Source: an uncultured Caldilineaceae bacterium (lineage in GTDB: Bacteria > Chloroflexota > Anaerolineae > Caldilineales > Caldilineaceae). Taken from it: a stretch of 64,000 nt of DNA. The notes beneath the pieces were generated by a model that was not told where the DNA came from, did not search any database, and saw only the letters and a list, made by a program, of their open reading frames with translations. The translations under genes were made by a program, and so were the position numbers. How positions within the stretch are numbered: the stretch's first letter is position 1; every line of letters starts with the position of its first letter. The stretch is from contig OX638330.1 of the NCBI GenBank assembly GCA_951812725.1, forward strand, positions 3,947,405 through 4,011,404, given 5' to 3'. Below are positions 25,967 to 36,623 of the stretch, one piece after another.

Positions 25967-27136
25967 ATGACAGATTACAGAGCTGCTGTGATGGGGTGCG
26001 GGCGGATGGCGCGGGGGCACATGCAGGCGTACAAGGAGTTGGGCATTCCGATCGTGGCTGGGGCCGATATCTCTGAAGATGCTCTGCAGGCTTTCGCGGA
26101 GGAGACGGGCGCTGAGGGGTTGTTCACCGACTACAGGAGGATGCTGGCTGAAGTTAAGCCGGATTTGGTGTCGGTGGTGACGCACGATGCGTTGCACTGC
26201 GAGATGGTGGTGGCGGCGGCGGAGGCGGGGATCAGGGGCATCGTTTGCGAAAAGCCGATGGCGATGGATTTGGCGGAAGCAGACGAGATGCTGGCGGCCT
26301 GCCGGGCGTCCGGCTCGCGGCTGACCATCAGCCACCAGCGTTACTATATGCCTCAGTACGCGCGCGCCCGTGAGTTGATTGCCGACGGCGCGATCGGCAG
26401 CGTGGTCTCGGCTGAGGCCTCGCTCAAGGCCGGTTGCCTGATGACGGACGGGACGCACACGATCCATATGCTGCTGGCGCTGCTGGGTGAGCCGGAAGTC
26501 GACCATTTGCTGGGGCAGGTGGACGGGCATGAAGGCTATGAGTATTACGGTCACCGCTGCGAAAACGCGGGCATTGCCTTCCTGGCGTTTACGAACCAGG
26601 TTAGAGCCAGCATGGTCTGGGGCTGGATGGCGCGTGAGGCGGCGCGAGAAGGCGGGATCAGACGGCAGCAGTCGTTGGATCCGAGCTGGAGCGACGAGCG
26701 CCATCGCTACCACCATTTCATCATTCACGGCGACGAGGGCAGGCTGGAAGTCTACGGTGACGTATTCAAAATCACGGATATCGAGTCGACGCCTGCGGTG
26801 CGCATCTTTCGGGGCAGCGAAATCGAGGACATAGAGATTGAATGGCCGGCGCCTGTGAGCGCAATTGGGCTGGAGATCAAGGATTTGATGGAGACGATCG
26901 AGACGGGGGCGCCGCATCCTTTGGATGGAGAGAACGGCCGCAAGATCACCGAGGCGATGATTGGCATCTATGAGTCGGCGCGGCGGCGTTCCATCGTCAA
27001 GTTCCCGGTCGAAGCGCGGGACAACCCATTCCTGGCGATGTGCGAGACTGGGGATTTCCCTCCACAGGGAGACGAGACCGGAAGACACGTCGCTCCGAAC
27101 CCGCGGGAAAGATGGCGGGTCAGACGGGAATCATAG
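25967..27136 (+). CDS. Gfo/Idh/MocA family NAD(P)-dependent oxidoreductase
   Basis: A 389-residue two-domain oxidoreductase. N-terminal Rossmann motif GCGRMARGHM (residues 9-18); the conserved EKPMA strand with the catalytic-region lysine follows at about 92-96. Thereafter comes the open-faced beta-sheet substrate domain. Relatives oxidise sugar or inositol hydroxyls or reduce ketosugars. ATG 25967 follows AGGGGA. It is 45 bp downstream of the TIM-barrel isomerase and 21 bp upstream of the SDR gene, so the three are likely one operon. Confidence 0.9.
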   Translation: MTDYRAAVMGCGRMARGHMQAYKELGIPIVAGADISEDALQAFAEETGAEGLFTDYRRMLAEVKPDLVSVVTHDALHCEMVVAAAEAGIRGIVCEKPMAMDLAEADEMLAACRASGSRLTISHQRYYMPQYARARELIADGAIGSVVSAEASLKAGCLMTDGTHTIHMLLALLGEPEVDHLLGQVDGHEGYEYYGHRCENAGIAFLAFTNQVRASMVWGWMAREAAREGGIRRQQSLDPSWSDERHRYHHFIIHGDEGRLEVYGDVFKITDIESTPAVRIFRGSEIEDIEIEWPAPVSAIGLEIKDLMETIETGAPHPLDGENGRKITEAMIGIYESARRRSIVKFPVEARDNPFLAMCETGDFPPQGDETGRHVAPNPRERWRVRRES

Positions 27137-27157
27137 GACGAAAAAAGGAGTATAGGG

Positions 27158-27916
27158 ATGGGCATTCTGCAAGGAAAGGTTGCACTGGTAACGGGTGGGC
27201 GCCGAGGGATCGGACGAGGTATCTGCCTGGCGATGGCGGCGGAGGGGGCCGATGTGGCCGTTAACGATGTGGAGGGCGCGGGACAGGCCGAAGCGGTCGC
27301 GCAGGAAGTTCGCGATTTGGGTGGCCGCGCGGTGGTGGCTATGGCCGATGTTGCCCAGCCCGACCAGGTGCAGGCGATGGTGGACGGCGTGGTTGCGGAG
27401 ATGGGCGGGCTGGATATTCTAGTGAACAATGCCGGCGTGGAGTCGATCGTGCCCTTCCTGGAGATAACGCCGGAGGAGTGGGAGCGTGTGACAAACATCA
27501 ACCTGCGGGGCGAGTTTCTGTGCGCGCAGGCGGCGGTCCGTCAGATGATTGCCGGTGGGAAAGGCGGCGCAATCGTCAACATCGGGTCGGTGCAGGCGGG
27601 GATGGTGTTGCCGGGGCGGGCGCATTATGCGCCGAGTAAACGGGGCGTAGAGGCGCTGACCGCGAATTTGGCGGTCGAACTGGCTGAACACAACATTCGC
27701 GTTAACTGTATCAATCCCGGGCTGATCGACACGGACATGACCAGCTGGGTGATGAAGGACCCTGAGATCCTGCCGGTTGTATTGGAGAGTATCGCGCTCA
27801 AACGTGCGGGCGATCCGGATGAAATTGGGCAAGTGGCGGCGTTTCTTGCCTCGGACAAGGCCAGCTATGTGACGGGGCAGTCGCTGTATGTGGACGGTGG
27901 ATTCCGCATCATGTAG
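27158..27916 (+). CDS. Short-chain dehydrogenase/reductase (SDR)
   Basis: A 252-residue classical SDR. Cofactor motif TGGRRGIGRG (12-21), NNAG (90-93), catalytic S144, Y157 and K161 (YAPSK), and the family end-motif GQSLYVDGGFRIM. D37 at the end of beta-2 favours NAD(H). Probable role is oxidation or reduction of a sugar, sugar acid or polyol together with its Gfo/Idh/MocA neighbour. ATG 27158 follows AAAGGAG. Confidence 0.93.
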   Translation: MGILQGKVALVTGGRRGIGRGICLAMAAEGADVAVNDVEGAGQAEAVAQEVRDLGGRAVVAMADVAQPDQVQAMVDGVVAEMGGLDILVNNAGVESIVPFLEITPEEWERVTNINLRGEFLCAQAAVRQMIAGGKGGAIVNIGSVQAGMVLPGRAHYAPSKRGVEALTANLAVELAEHNIRVNCINPGLIDTDMTSWVMKDPEILPVVLESIALKRAGDPDEIGQVAAFLASDKASYVTGQSLYVDGGFRIM

Positions 27917-27973
27917 GGCGCCGGTGATCTGCGGCCAGCAGTACAACCGAACGTTTTTTGTGAGGAGAGGACC

Positions 27974-28819
27974 ATGAAGATTGGCCACACTGGAATCACC
28001 TGGGGAATTCCAGGGGATGTTGAGGAGGCGTACCGGGATACTGCCGAATTGGGGTATCAGGGATTTGAGACTTTTGCTTTCATAATTCTCGAACTGAACG
28101 AAAGCAGGCCGGGAGGATATCGCGGCCTGGTCGACAGTTTTGGCATCCCAACCGCTGCCGCCTACTGCTACAAGGAGTGGATCAACCCGGAGACGGCGGC
28201 CGCCGATCAGGAGAGCGCCCGGCGGGAGGCGGATGGTCTGCGTGCGCTGCCTGGGGGTGAAACGTTGGTACTGCAGGGCGGTCCGCGGCCTGCGGTCGGT
28301 TATACGCCGGACCAGTTCCGGCGACTGGCCGATGCGCTGAATCAGATCGGAGAGTATTGCCATCAGAACGGGCTCGCGGTCGGGCTGCACCCGCACACGG
28401 GGACAGCTATCGAGACGCGTGAGGACATCGACACGATTATGGGACTGGTCGATGCGTCGCTGATCGGATTTGCGCCGGATACGGGGCAGATCGCAAAGGG
28501 GGGCAGCGACATACTGGAGGTAATGCGCACGTACCGGGACCGCATCGTCCACGTCCATTTGAAGGACTGGAACGGGAGCTACGAGCGGGATGGCGACGGC
28601 AAGGAGATCGACCGCAGCGGCTATGTGAACTACGAGCCAATCGGTAATGGGACTCTGCCCATGCCTGAGATCTTTGCCATTCTGGCGGAGAACGGCGGAT
28701 TTGACGGGTGGATCAACGTTGAATTGGATGGGACGGCGCGAGCGCCGCGGCCGGCGCGAGAAGCGGCGAGGATGAGTCGTCAGTATCTTGAATCTTTGCT
28801 CGGCAGTGATGCTGCCTGA
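27974..28819 (+). CDS. Sugar phosphate isomerase/epimerase (IolE/IolI/Hyi-like TIM barrel)
   Basis: A 281-residue TIM barrel of the AP-endonuclease-2 superfamily, distinct from the one at 24914. Motifs include GLHPHTGTAIETREDI, IGFAPDTGQIAKGG, VHVHLKDWNG and INVELDGT, which supply the His/Asp/Glu metal ligands. IolE-like inosose dehydratases and hydroxypyruvate isomerases belong here. ATG 27974 follows GAGGAGAGG. It continues the isomerase-oxidoreductase-SDR operon and is 44 bp from the deaminase-like gene. Confidence 0.87.
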   Translation: MKIGHTGITWGIPGDVEEAYRDTAELGYQGFETFAFIILELNESRPGGYRGLVDSFGIPTAAAYCYKEWINPETAAADQESARREADGLRALPGGETLVLQGGPRPAVGYTPDQFRRLADALNQIGEYCHQNGLAVGLHPHTGTAIETREDIDTIMGLVDASLIGFAPDTGQIAKGGSDILEVMRTYRDRIVHVHLKDWNGSYERDGDGKEIDRSGYVNYEPIGNGTLPMPEIFAILAENGGFDGWINVELDGTARAPRPAREAARMSRQYLESLLGSDAA

Positions 28820-28863
28820 ATCTCGTGAGGAGTGAAGAAAGAGGAGATAGCTGAAGACGCGAC

Positions 28864-29838
28864 ATGGAGCTCAGTTTCGTAGACGCACTTACAGAGGATG
28901 ATACGGATGCATTGCGGGCTGCCCCCAAGGTCGACCTGCACTGCCATGCTTATTTCAGCACACGCCGCCGGAACCTGGAGACGCGTCTGGGATGCAGGCT
29001 GGAGCCCCCTCCGGCCAAGATGAATAAGCTGGGAGGAATGATTGTATACGCAATGGACGTTCTGGACCCCCACTTACGAAACCGCGAGACGATCGAGTTC
29101 GTGGTGGAAGCTGCGGTGCGCGACGCGATCGAAGACGGCGTTGTTGTGCTGGAGATGAGTATCGACGTCCGACGGGCCGCGTATTATACAGATGGTCTGG
29201 CGGGAGTGGTCAGGCATATCGGAGCGCTGGCCGCGCGGTACCGTCCGCAGATCAGTTTTCGCCCGGAGCTGGGTATTCCCCGTCAAGCGGCGGCCGACCC
29301 GGAACTGGTGTCGCGGGCGCACGAGGCGATTGAACTGGGCTTTTTTCAGTCGATTGACCTGTACGATCACCAGGAGGCGTGTGAGCCGGAAGCGGTTGAG
29401 CCGCTGTACGCGAAGGCAGGCGCGGCGGGCATGAAACTGAAGGCGCATGTCGGCGAATTCGGGGGCGGGGAAGAGGTACGGAGGACGGTTGAGCTGCTTG
29501 GATTGGAGGAGGTTCAGCACGGTATTGGCGCGGCAGAGTCGGTCGAGGTCATGCACTGGCTGGCGGAGAACCGGATTCGTCTGAATGTGTGCCCGACGAG
29601 CAATGTGATGCTGGATGCGGTGTCTGAACTGGCGTGCCACCCGATCCGTCTTTTGTATGACAGTGGTGTGCCGGTCACGATCAATTCGGACGATCCGATG
29701 ATATTTGATCAGAGTGTCTCGGACGAGTATCGCAATTTGTACCAGGCAGGTGTTTTCAGCGCGGACGAGCTGGATGACATTCGACGGACGTCGCTCGATG
29801 GCGTCGTTAATCGGGTCGCTAACAATCTTGAACTGTGA
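28864..29838 (+). CDS. Adenosine deaminase-like amidohydrolase
   Basis: A 324-residue protein of the adenosine/AMP deaminase family. Zinc and catalytic residues are in place: DLHCH (H26, H28), HVGE (H195, E198), HGI (H219) and SDDP (D276, D277). The family pattern is complete, so activity is likely, but several bacterial members deaminate N6-modified or other aminated purines or cytokinin-like compounds rather than adenosine. It is embedded in a sugar-catabolic operon, which argues for scavenging of nucleosides. Confidence 0.88.
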   Translation: MELSFVDALTEDDTDALRAAPKVDLHCHAYFSTRRRNLETRLGCRLEPPPAKMNKLGGMIVYAMDVLDPHLRNRETIEFVVEAAVRDAIEDGVVVLEMSIDVRRAAYYTDGLAGVVRHIGALAARYRPQISFRPELGIPRQAAADPELVSRAHEAIELGFFQSIDLYDHQEACEPEAVEPLYAKAGAAGMKLKAHVGEFGGGEEVRRTVELLGLEEVQHGIGAAESVEVMHWLAENRIRLNVCPTSNVMLDAVSELACHPIRLLYDSGVPVTINSDDPMIFDQSVSDEYRNLYQAGVFSADELDDIRRTSLDGVVNRVANNLEL

Positions 29839-29929
29839 TAGGCTACCCACTGCAGGCAACCCCCACACCCACCAACAGTCACCCGACAGTCCCTTCATTT
29901 CCCAAATCGTTTAGAGGAGAAAGACGGTC

Positions 29930-30250
29930 ATGTATGTCATCATCGCCCCTTTGAAGATCAAGGAAGAGTTTACGGAACGGTTCATCGAAGAGATATTGCT
30001 GGACGCCCAGGGTTCGGTGCAACATGAGCCTGGCTGTCTGCGCTTTGACGTGATCCGGGATGGCGACGATCCGAACAAAATCTGGCTGTATGAGGTCTAT
30101 GAGGACGAGGCTGCGTTCCAGGCGCATATGCAGACGCCCCACTTCATCAGGTGGCGTGATACAACCGAAGATTGGGTGGCGGAACGGCCCGAAGGCAAAG
30201 CGATTGGGGCTTCTGTCCTCTGGCCGCCCCGCGAAGATTGGGACGAGTAG
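29930..30250 (+). CDS. Antibiotic biosynthesis monooxygenase (ABM/YgiN-like) domain protein
   Basis: A 106-residue dimeric alpha/beta-barrel protein. Sequence signatures are EFTERFIEEILLDAQGSVQHEPGC shortened to the conserved EPGCLRFDV, then DPNKIWLYEVYEDEAAFQAH and HFIRW. Members are quinol monooxygenases, heme-degrading or autoinducer-processing (LsrG-like) enzymes. In sugar clusters the LsrG-like isomerase role is possible. ATG 29930 is preceded by AGGAGA. Confidence 0.85.
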   Translation: MYVIIAPLKIKEEFTERFIEEILLDAQGSVQHEPGCLRFDVIRDGDDPNKIWLYEVYEDEAAFQAHMQTPHFIRWRDTTEDWVAERPEGKAIGASVLWPPREDWDE

Positions 30251-30306
30251 CGCTACTCTACACACGCCAAGAGTTGGTCACTTGCCAGCGCATGGGGAGG
30301 AAAACG

Positions 30307-32043
<1,737 letters not shown>

Positions 32044-32047
32044 AAGG

Positions 32048-32097
32048 GCAGTGGTCAGTGGTTAGTGGCTAGTGGACAGTCGCTAGTGGTCAGTGGT
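32048..32097. repeat. Heptad repeat tract (NNAGTGG units)
   Basis: Between the two gamma-glutamyltransferase genes lie about seven tandem seven-base units of the form (T/C/A)(T/C)AGTGG. Unit length and sequence match the tracts at 35472 and 52638. Confidence 0.75.
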
Positions 32098-32140
32098 TGC
32101 GGTCACCAGCCGATGCGTATCAGACTATTGGAGGTGCAGA

Positions 32141-33778
32141 ATGCAATCGCCACACGGAGTAACGGCTTCGGCTTTTCGGCCGTCGGTGATGGGCAGGAAC
32201 GGGATGGTTACTGCAGGGCAGGCGCTCGCGTCGCAGGCGGGAATACAGGCGCTGATGGCCGGCGGCAATGCTGTGGACGCGGCAATTGCGACGGCGGCCG
32301 CGCTGGGCGTGGTTGAGCCGGCCGGGTCAGGTGTTGGAGGCGACGGTTTTATTCTGATCTATTGGGCGGAGACCGGGGAGGTCTCGGCTGTGAACGCGAC
32401 AGGGCCCGCGCCCGGGGCGGCTACCCGCGAACGCTATCTCGCAGACGGCGGCATTCCGATGAAAGGGATCCGGAGCGTCTCGGTGCCGGGGTTGGTTGAT
32501 GGCTGGCTGCTGGCGCATGAACGGTACGGCGCGCTGCCGCTGGAGGCGGTCTTCCGGCCGGCGATCTCGCTGTGTGAGGACGGCTTTCCGGTCAGCCATC
32601 TGCTGGCGAATGGCATGCAGGCGGAACATGAGCGTTTCGCGGCCGACCCATACACGCGGGCCATATATACGAACGATGGCGCGCCGATCTGCGCGGGCGG
32701 ATTGCTGCGCAATCGCGACCTCGGCACGACGTTGGGCAAGATCGCGCAGGATGGACGCAAGACACTATACGAGGGCGAACTCGCCAAAGCGATTGTAGAA
32801 TTCAGCCGCGCCCGCGACGGATTGCTGACAGAAGAGGACCTTGGCAACTACCACGCGCACTGGGCGGAGCCGATCCACGTCAACTATCGCGGCTACGAGG
32901 TCTACGAGATGCCGCCCAATTCGAGCGGGCATATTCTGCTGCAGGAGTTGAATGTTGTAGAGCTGTTCGATTTGCAGAGTATGGGCTGCAATACGGCCGA
33001 AAGCATCCACCTGATGGTGGAGGCCAAGAAGCTGGCATTTGCTGACCGTGAAAAGTATATGGCGGACCCGGAGTGGGTCGATATCCCGTTGGAGGGGATG
33101 CTGTCCAAGGCGTATGCCGCGCAACAGGCCGAGCGCATCGACTTGAAGCGGGCGGCCTTCGATGTTCCGGCTGGGGGGCCAGAAGCGCATGAAGACACTA
33201 CCTGTTTCTGTACGGCGGATCGGGCGGGAAATCTGGTCTGCATTTTACAGAGCATCCAGTCGGGCTTTGGTTCGAGCCTGATCGCGGGCGAGACCGGCAT
33301 CCTGCTGAACAACCGCATGACGTACTGGCACCTGGAAGAGGGGCATGCGAACTGCCTGATGCCGGGCAAGCGGGTGCGTCATACGATGAATCCCGTGATC
33401 ATAACCAAGGATGGCAAGCCACTGATTACTTGTGGGACGCCGGGCGCGGATACGCAGGTGCAGACGAACCTGCAGCTGGTTACGCATATGCTTGATTTTG
33501 GCATGACGCCGCAGGAGGCGGTCTCGGCGCCGCGCTGGCGCAGCTTGCAGCACCCTATGGAATCGACGATCCCGCATGTCAGCTCCAACAATCTGCAGTT
33601 AGAGGACCGCTTAGCGGCGGAAGTACAGGAGGAGCTGGCGCGGAGAGGTCATGAACTCGAAATGGTGGGGGATTGGGGCGGACCGGGCAGCGCGCAGGCG
33701 ATCATGGTGCATCCGGAGTCCGGGGCACTGATCGGCGGCTCCGATCCGAGGCGGGACGGGTATGCGGTGGGTTATTGA
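32141..33778 (+). CDS. Gamma-glutamyltransferase family protein 2
   Basis: A 545-residue paralogue from ATG 32141 with GGAGG upstream. GGNAVDAAIATAAALGV and GSGVGGDGF mark the N-terminal domain; the cleavage site is EDTTCF, so a cysteine replaces the histidine seen in the first copy (DTTHA). GTPGADTQVQTN is the substrate-loop motif. Overall likeness to the 30307 protein is moderate, so this is an old duplication or separate acquisition rather than a recent copy. The tandem pair may handle different gamma-glutamyl or acyl-amide substrates. Confidence 0.9.
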   Translation: MQSPHGVTASAFRPSVMGRNGMVTAGQALASQAGIQALMAGGNAVDAAIATAAALGVVEPAGSGVGGDGFILIYWAETGEVSAVNATGPAPGAATRERYLADGGIPMKGIRSVSVPGLVDGWLLAHERYGALPLEAVFRPAISLCEDGFPVSHLLANGMQAEHERFAADPYTRAIYTNDGAPICAGGLLRNRDLGTTLGKIAQDGRKTLYEGELAKAIVEFSRARDGLLTEEDLGNYHAHWAEPIHVNYRGYEVYEMPPNSSGHILLQELNVVELFDLQSMGCNTAESIHLMVEAKKLAFADREKYMADPEWVDIPLEGMLSKAYAAQQAERIDLKRAAFDVPAGGPEAHEDTTCFCTADRAGNLVCILQSIQSGFGSSLIAGETGILLNNRMTYWHLEEGHANCLMPGKRVRHTMNPVIITKDGKPLITCGTPGADTQVQTNLQLVTHMLDFGMTPQEAVSAPRWRSLQHPMESTIPHVSSNNLQLEDRLAAEVQEELARRGHELEMVGDWGGPGSAQAIMVHPESGALIGGSDPRRDGYAVGY

Positions 33779-33838
33779 TGGCGCAGCGATTTTCGAAACT
33801 GCGCAGCAGACAGTTCTCTTCTTAAAGGAAATGGATTG

Positions 33839-35233
33839 ATGTCTTCTCCGAATATTCTCTTTCTGATGACAGACCAGATGCAGGGGCGGGTGCTTGAGCC
33901 GGACAACCCGTGCCAGACGCCCAATCTGGACAGGCTGGCGGCCAGAGGCGTGCGATTCCGCAGGGCCTATACGCCGAACGCGGTCTGTTCGCCGGCGCGA
34001 GCCAGCCTGATGACCGGGTTGCTGCCGCATAATCACGGTGTGCTTTATGTTGTGCATACGGTTGACGACGATCAGGCGGTGCTGAGGACGCAACATCCGC
34101 ACTGGGCGGAGCGGCTGTCGGAGGCCGGTTACCGCACCGGTTACTTTGGCAAATGGCACGTGGAGCGTTCGAACGAACTGACCCAGTTTGGTTGGCAGCA
34201 ACAGGGAGAATTGGGCGGCTACCGCGACGGGAGCGACATCAACTTCTCGTTGGAGCGCTATTTGGACAGCCCGCCCGGTTATGAGCCGAACCGTTTTTAC
34301 GGGGTCTGTGATCTGCCGGCCAGCGAGCGCGGCATGGGCAAGAAGACGGACGCGGCACTGGGCTTTCTCGACACGGCTTTGGAGCAGGACGCACCCTGGT
34401 GTTGCTTTGTCAGTTTCACCGAACCGCATGACCCCTTTTATTGCCACGAGGACGCGTTCGCGCAGTACGATGTGGAGTCTATCCCGCTGCAGCCGAATGT
34501 CCACAACGATTTGAGCGGCCAGCCGAATCTGTATAAGAGATCGGCGCAGGTGTGGAGCGACTGGACGGACCGGGAACATCGCGAGGCTGCGGCCTGCTAC
34601 TACGCCTCGATCACCGAGATTGACGAGCAGTTTGGGCGTCTGCTAGAGCGGGTGGAGAGTGCAGGGCAGCTTGAGAACACCATCGTAGTGATGACATCGG
34701 ATCATGGGGATTTTCTGGGCGCGCACGGGCTGTATTGCAAGAATATCGGCGCGTTTGAAGAAGCGTACAACATCCCCATGGTGGTGGCTGGGCCGGGCGT
34801 AGCGGAGTCGGCGGTGAGCGACGCGCGCGTGGGGTTGCAGGACGTTGGCCAGACGCTGCTGGAGTTGGCCGGGGCGGATCCGCTGGGCAAGATCGACGGC
34901 CGCTCATTTGCGCCGGTGCTGGCCAGCCCGCATGAGTCGTCGGGTTATCAGCAGGGCTTTGCCGAATACTTCGGCGGGCGATATATTATCAGCCAGCGGC
35001 TGCTGTGGGACGGGGACTGGAAATTGGTCCACAATGGCTTCGATTACGATGAGCTATACAACCTGGCCGACGATCCCTTCGAGATGAACAATCTGGCGCA
35101 GGATCCGGCATGTGCCGAGAGATTGGAAGCGATGACGCGGCGGATGTGGCAGATCGTCGTGGAATCGGGGGATCACAGTCTCTTCAACACACATTATCCG
35201 TCGATGCGGATGGCAGCTGCAGGGCCAGGGTAG
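33839..35233 (+). CDS. Type I sulfatase
   Basis: A 464-residue sulfatase from ATG 33839 with AAAGGA upstream. The formylglycine cysteine is C50 in CSPAR. SPNILFLMTDQ provides the first metal aspartates, and VMTSDHGDFLGAHGL the C-terminal metal site. FGKWHVE carries the family lysine and histidine. It differs clearly from the sulfatase at 13155 in motif wording and probably in substrate. The next gene is separated by a composite mobile element. Confidence 0.92.
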   Translation: MSSPNILFLMTDQMQGRVLEPDNPCQTPNLDRLAARGVRFRRAYTPNAVCSPARASLMTGLLPHNHGVLYVVHTVDDDQAVLRTQHPHWAERLSEAGYRTGYFGKWHVERSNELTQFGWQQQGELGGYRDGSDINFSLERYLDSPPGYEPNRFYGVCDLPASERGMGKKTDAALGFLDTALEQDAPWCCFVSFTEPHDPFYCHEDAFAQYDVESIPLQPNVHNDLSGQPNLYKRSAQVWSDWTDREHREAAACYYASITEIDEQFGRLLERVESAGQLENTIVVMTSDHGDFLGAHGLYCKNIGAFEEAYNIPMVVAGPGVAESAVSDARVGLQDVGQTLLELAGADPLGKIDGRSFAPVLASPHESSGYQQGFAEYFGGRYIISQRLLWDGDWKLVHNGFDYDELYNLADDPFEMNNLAQDPACAERLEAMTRRMWQIVVESGDHSLFNTHYPSMRMAAAGPG

Positions 35234-35261
35234 TTTTTTGTTTCGAGTTTTCAATTTTTCG

Positions 35262-35761
35262 GTAACTACCAAGCCACAGTGGTTGACCAGCCAGTCATCC
35301 CTGGAACCATTCAGGCTCTTGGTGACGCAACCGGTGTACAGCCGCCGCCATGCTCGCCAGCCGACAGGTTGCGAAGAATGCACACGGTCGGTGAGGGATG
35401 GTTTTGTAGGGGGGCGTTGCGGGGGCGCAGCCCCTGCACAAGGGAGGGCCGAAGGCCCGACCGCACAACTGCAGTGGTCAGTGGTCAGTGATCAGTGATC
35501 AGTAACTTCTGCGGTTGGAGGTCGGTGGTCGGTGGGTTGAAGCGGCAGGTGGGGGAGTAGACTCCGTTCGCCAGACACGATGCTGGGGAAGTGTAAACAC
35601 GGTCGGTGAGGCATGTTTTTGTAGGGGGGCGTTGCGGGGGCGCAGCCCCTGCACAAGGGAGGGCCGAAGGCCCGACCGCCCAAAATACAACATTGAGGGG
35701 AGAAAAAACACTTTTGGTCCCCTCGTTCAGGATTACGAATCAGTTGCGGCTGAGTAGTTAC
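35262..35761 (+). mobile_element. MITE copy 3, composite (two partial elements)
   Basis: The left end GTAACTACCAAGCC (35262) begins a normal element that stops matching after GACCGC near 35464. A spacer of about 130 bp follows, then the element core resumes at about 35598 and runs to a normal right end GTAGTTAC (35761). The core of about 80 bp (to GACCGC) is therefore present twice. The flanks ATTTTTCG and GTTTTTTG match at only 6 of 8 positions, consistent with recombination between two insertions. Confidence 0.85.
35472..35504. repeat. Heptad repeat tract inside the composite element
   Basis: Five units of TCAGTGG/TCAGTGA type, seven bases long, lie in the spacer between the two partial element copies. 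Confidence 0.7.
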
Positions 35762-35846
35762 GTTTTTTGTAAATGCGGCGATCGCCGACGCTCTTTAGAG
35801 CTGAGGCCTGAAGTTCAGACAAATGGGAGAGAAGGTTAGAGTCAAT

Positions 35847-36611
35847 ATGAACCAACCACTGACTGCCGAGCAGGTCGATTTTTTTCGAGACAACGGTTAC
35901 TTGATCCTGCGAAAGGTGCTGGATCCAGAGTTGATGGCCCAGACACGGGACGCGTGGTGGGATGTGGCGCCGCCGGAGCTGAAGCGGGACGATCCGGAGA
36001 CGTGGGTGGACGCGTTCGCTGACTCGCGTTATACGTGGAAATACCGCGACCGCAGCTTCGAACCTTGGATGATCGAGCTTCTCCACGGCAATCCCAAGCT
36101 GCAGGCCGTCGCCAAACAGTTGCTTGGCCCGGAATTGGAAACTCCAGAGCGGATCCGAGGCATCTATTGTGTCTTTCCGGATACGGATGAGATGCCGCGC
36201 CCGGCCCGCTTCCACGTTGACGCGCATGCATTCCACCTGGGTGTGGTGGGCTATGTCGGCGATGTGCCGCCCGACGGCGGCGGCTTCACTATCTGGCCCG
36301 GCAGCCACAAACATTTTTATCATACGTTCAAGACCGCCTACACGTTCAACCCATTGGATGAGGGGACGGAATATTGGGACACGGATGCGTGGCCCTCGGT
36401 GGCAGAAATCGAGCCCGTGCATACATACGGCTCTGCTGGTGATGTCGTCTTATGGCATCACCGCATGGGACACGGCGCCGGCCACAACCGGTCGCGCCAG
36501 GTGCGCCAGGCAGTCTTGTACGACTTCCGGAAAGCCGATATCGAAAAGGTTCAGGACGAAGCTCCGCCGGCCGATATGTGGCGGGACTGGCCCGGGATCA
36601 ACGGAGGGTAA
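35847..36611 (+). CDS. Phytanoyl-CoA dioxygenase (PhyH) family protein
   Basis: A 254-residue Fe(II)/2-oxoglutarate dioxygenase. ATG 35847 matches the usual family start (LTAEQVDFFRDNGYLIL); an in-frame ATG at 35823 is possible. The iron HxD is H123-V-D125, and the distal His and Arg lie in VVLWHHRMGHGAG followed by NRSRQVR. PGSHKHF is the family PGSH motif. It is only distantly similar to the PhyH protein at 2671. It stands 12 bp before the enolase-superfamily gene and probably belongs to that operon. Confidence 0.88.
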   Translation: MNQPLTAEQVDFFRDNGYLILRKVLDPELMAQTRDAWWDVAPPELKRDDPETWVDAFADSRYTWKYRDRSFEPWMIELLHGNPKLQAVAKQLLGPELETPERIRGIYCVFPDTDEMPRPARFHVDAHAFHLGVVGYVGDVPPDGGGFTIWPGSHKHFYHTFKTAYTFNPLDEGTEYWDTDAWPSVAEIEPVHTYGSAGDVVLWHHRMGHGAGHNRSRQVRQAVLYDFRKADIEKVQDEAPPADMWRDWPGINGG

Positions 36612-36623
36612 TGCCGACTTGCC

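Noticed and set aside
25934..28558. Two minus-strand frames of about 380 codons opposite the Gfo/Idh/MocA, SDR and isomerase genes
   Set aside because: They lie entirely opposite motif-complete genes and show no family motif themselves.
35254..35769. Target duplication for the composite element
   Set aside because: Flanks ATTTTTCG and GTTTTTTG differ at two positions and are T-rich, so a true duplication cannot be claimed.
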